A stretch of DNA of 6,316 bases from an uncultured Bacilli bacterium (lineage in GTDB: Bacteria > Bacillota_I > Bacilli_A > RF39 > UBA660), in NCBI GenBank assembly GCA_947628765.1, contig CANRBD010000062.1, positions 1 through 6,316 of the forward strand. Reading direction: 5' to 3'. How positions within the stretch are numbered: the first letter of the stretch is position 1; every line of letters starts with the position of its first letter. Of this stretch, positions 5,923 to 6,316 are shown in pieces. The notes below the pieces were generated by a model. The model ran no database searches, was not told the origin of the DNA, and saw nothing but the letters and a program-made list of their open reading frames with translations. Made by a program: the position numbers and the translations under genes.

Positions 5923-5944
5923 AAAAAAAGATGCTTTACGCATC
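5923..5944 (-). terminator. Rho-independent terminator of the membrane-anchored protein gene
   Basis: On the minus strand GATGC and GCATC (5944-5940 with 5934-5930) form a 5-bp stem with loop GTAAA, followed immediately by T7 (5929-5923). The stem includes the last codons and the TAA stop codon. The stem is short, but the uninterrupted T7 and the position argue for termination. Confidence 0.7.
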
Positions 5945-6316
5945 ATAGCCGGCTCTATAACCATCAGTTTCATAGTTATTCGCACATTTTAAATAAGGTT
6001 CAAATTCTGTATTTCCATTATCTTGTTCAAAAGTTACATAACCAGTACAAATAATTTTTTTATTTTGTGGATCTATAGGTTCTGATAATATCTTTTGATC
6101 AACTAAAGACTTAACTGTAACATAATCACTATCCCCGTCTTCTAAAGCTTTATAGTAGTAATTATTGACATAACTTCTAGCTGCATGCATCATTTTTTCT
6201 TCAATGCCACTATAAGTTAAACTTTCTTCTTCGCCTCCAAATAAATCGGCAAAATTACGATTATATGAAACCATCGTAATTAAAATTGATAAACAAACGA
6301 TAATAATAAAGAAAAA
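5936..6316 (-). CDS. Small membrane-anchored exported protein, possibly pseudopilin-like (5' end outside window)
   Basis: The frame is open to the window edge and begins FFFIIIVCLSILIT before the first visible Met (6274), so that Met is not the start: it follows a hydrophobic segment and has no Shine-Dalgarno. The visible 126 residues are the end of a membrane-spanning helix, then SYNRNFADLFGGEEESLTYSGIEEKMMHAARSYVNNYYYKAL and a compact domain with VTVKSLVDQKILSEPIDP, ICTGYVTFEQ and FEPYLKCANNYETDGY. The two cysteines of the exported part could form a disulfide. A hydrophobic N-terminal helix continuing into a helical stretch (IEEKMMHAARSYV) and then a small beta-rich domain recalls type IV pilin-like or pseudopilin proteins. 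Similar short exported proteins occur in low-GC Bacilli, but I cannot name a family and no pilus assembly gene is visible. It is acidic, as expected for an extracytoplasmic domain. It ends at its own terminator before the rpsL promoter. Confidence 0.75.
   Translation of the reverse strand, partial: FFFIIIVCLSILITMVSYNRNFADLFGGEEESLTYSGIEEKMMHAARSYVNNYYYKALEDGDSDYVTVKSLVDQKILSEPIDPQNKKIICTGYVTFEQDNGNTEFEPYLKCANNYETDGYRAGYDA

Noticed and set aside
5936..6274. Taking ATG at 6274 as the start of the membrane-anchored protein
   Set aside because: The frame stays open upstream, encodes a hydrophobic segment and has no Shine-Dalgarno before 6274, so the true start lies outside the window.
1..6316. 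CRISPR arrays, tRNA or rRNA genes, and insertion sequences
   Set aside because: I saw no regularly spaced repeats, no cloverleaf or rRNA sequence, and no transposase or terminal inverted repeats on either strand.

Overview
The window is AT-rich bacterial DNA using the standard code, with Trp encoded by TGG and no in-frame TGA. Every gene that can be supported lies on the minus strand. Gene order rpsL-rpsG-fusA-tuf, strong AGGAGG-type Shine-Dalgarno (SD) sequences, and the lengths of S12 (139 aa), S7 (155 aa), EF-G (690 aa) and EF-Tu (394 aa) suggest a low-GC Firmicute or Mollicute-like Bacilli relative. I cannot place it more precisely from the sequence alone.

Layout, in the direction of transcription (high to low coordinates). 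6316-5936: the 3' part of a gene for a small protein with an N-terminal membrane segment and an exported domain, ended by a hairpin-T7 terminator that overlaps its stop codon. 5935-5759: a strong promoter (TTGACA, 17 nt, TATATT, extended -10) and a leader of about 85 nt with a UUCG-capped hairpin and a 9-codon upstream reading frame. 5758-1511: the str operon, rpsL (S12), rpsG (S7), fusA (EF-G) and tuf (EF-Tu). The first three genes are 14-15 nt apart. tuf follows a 73-nt gap that carries a second good promoter. The operon ends at a clear intrinsic terminator.

1510-1355: the tuf terminator followed by another strong promoter with an inverted repeat in its spacer. 1354-647: an unrecognised 235-aa cytoplasmic protein with a helical, charged N-terminus and a Lys-rich tail, ending in a hairpin with a T tract on both sides. 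536-1: the N-terminal 178 codons of an ORF6N-domain protein of the phage-antirepressor type, running off the window. Its coding sequence contains a perfect 27-bp palindrome.

The central block is ordinary translation machinery: S12 and S7 build the small-subunit decoding centre and head, EF-Tu delivers aminoacyl-tRNA, and EF-G translocates. The accessory interest lies at the flanks and in regulatory details: the ORF6N palindrome, the rpsL leader, the internal tuf promoter, an Ile at a normally Pro position in S12, the pseudopilin-like exported protein, and the unrecognised 235-aa gene. I found no strong evidence for a new multi-gene system.
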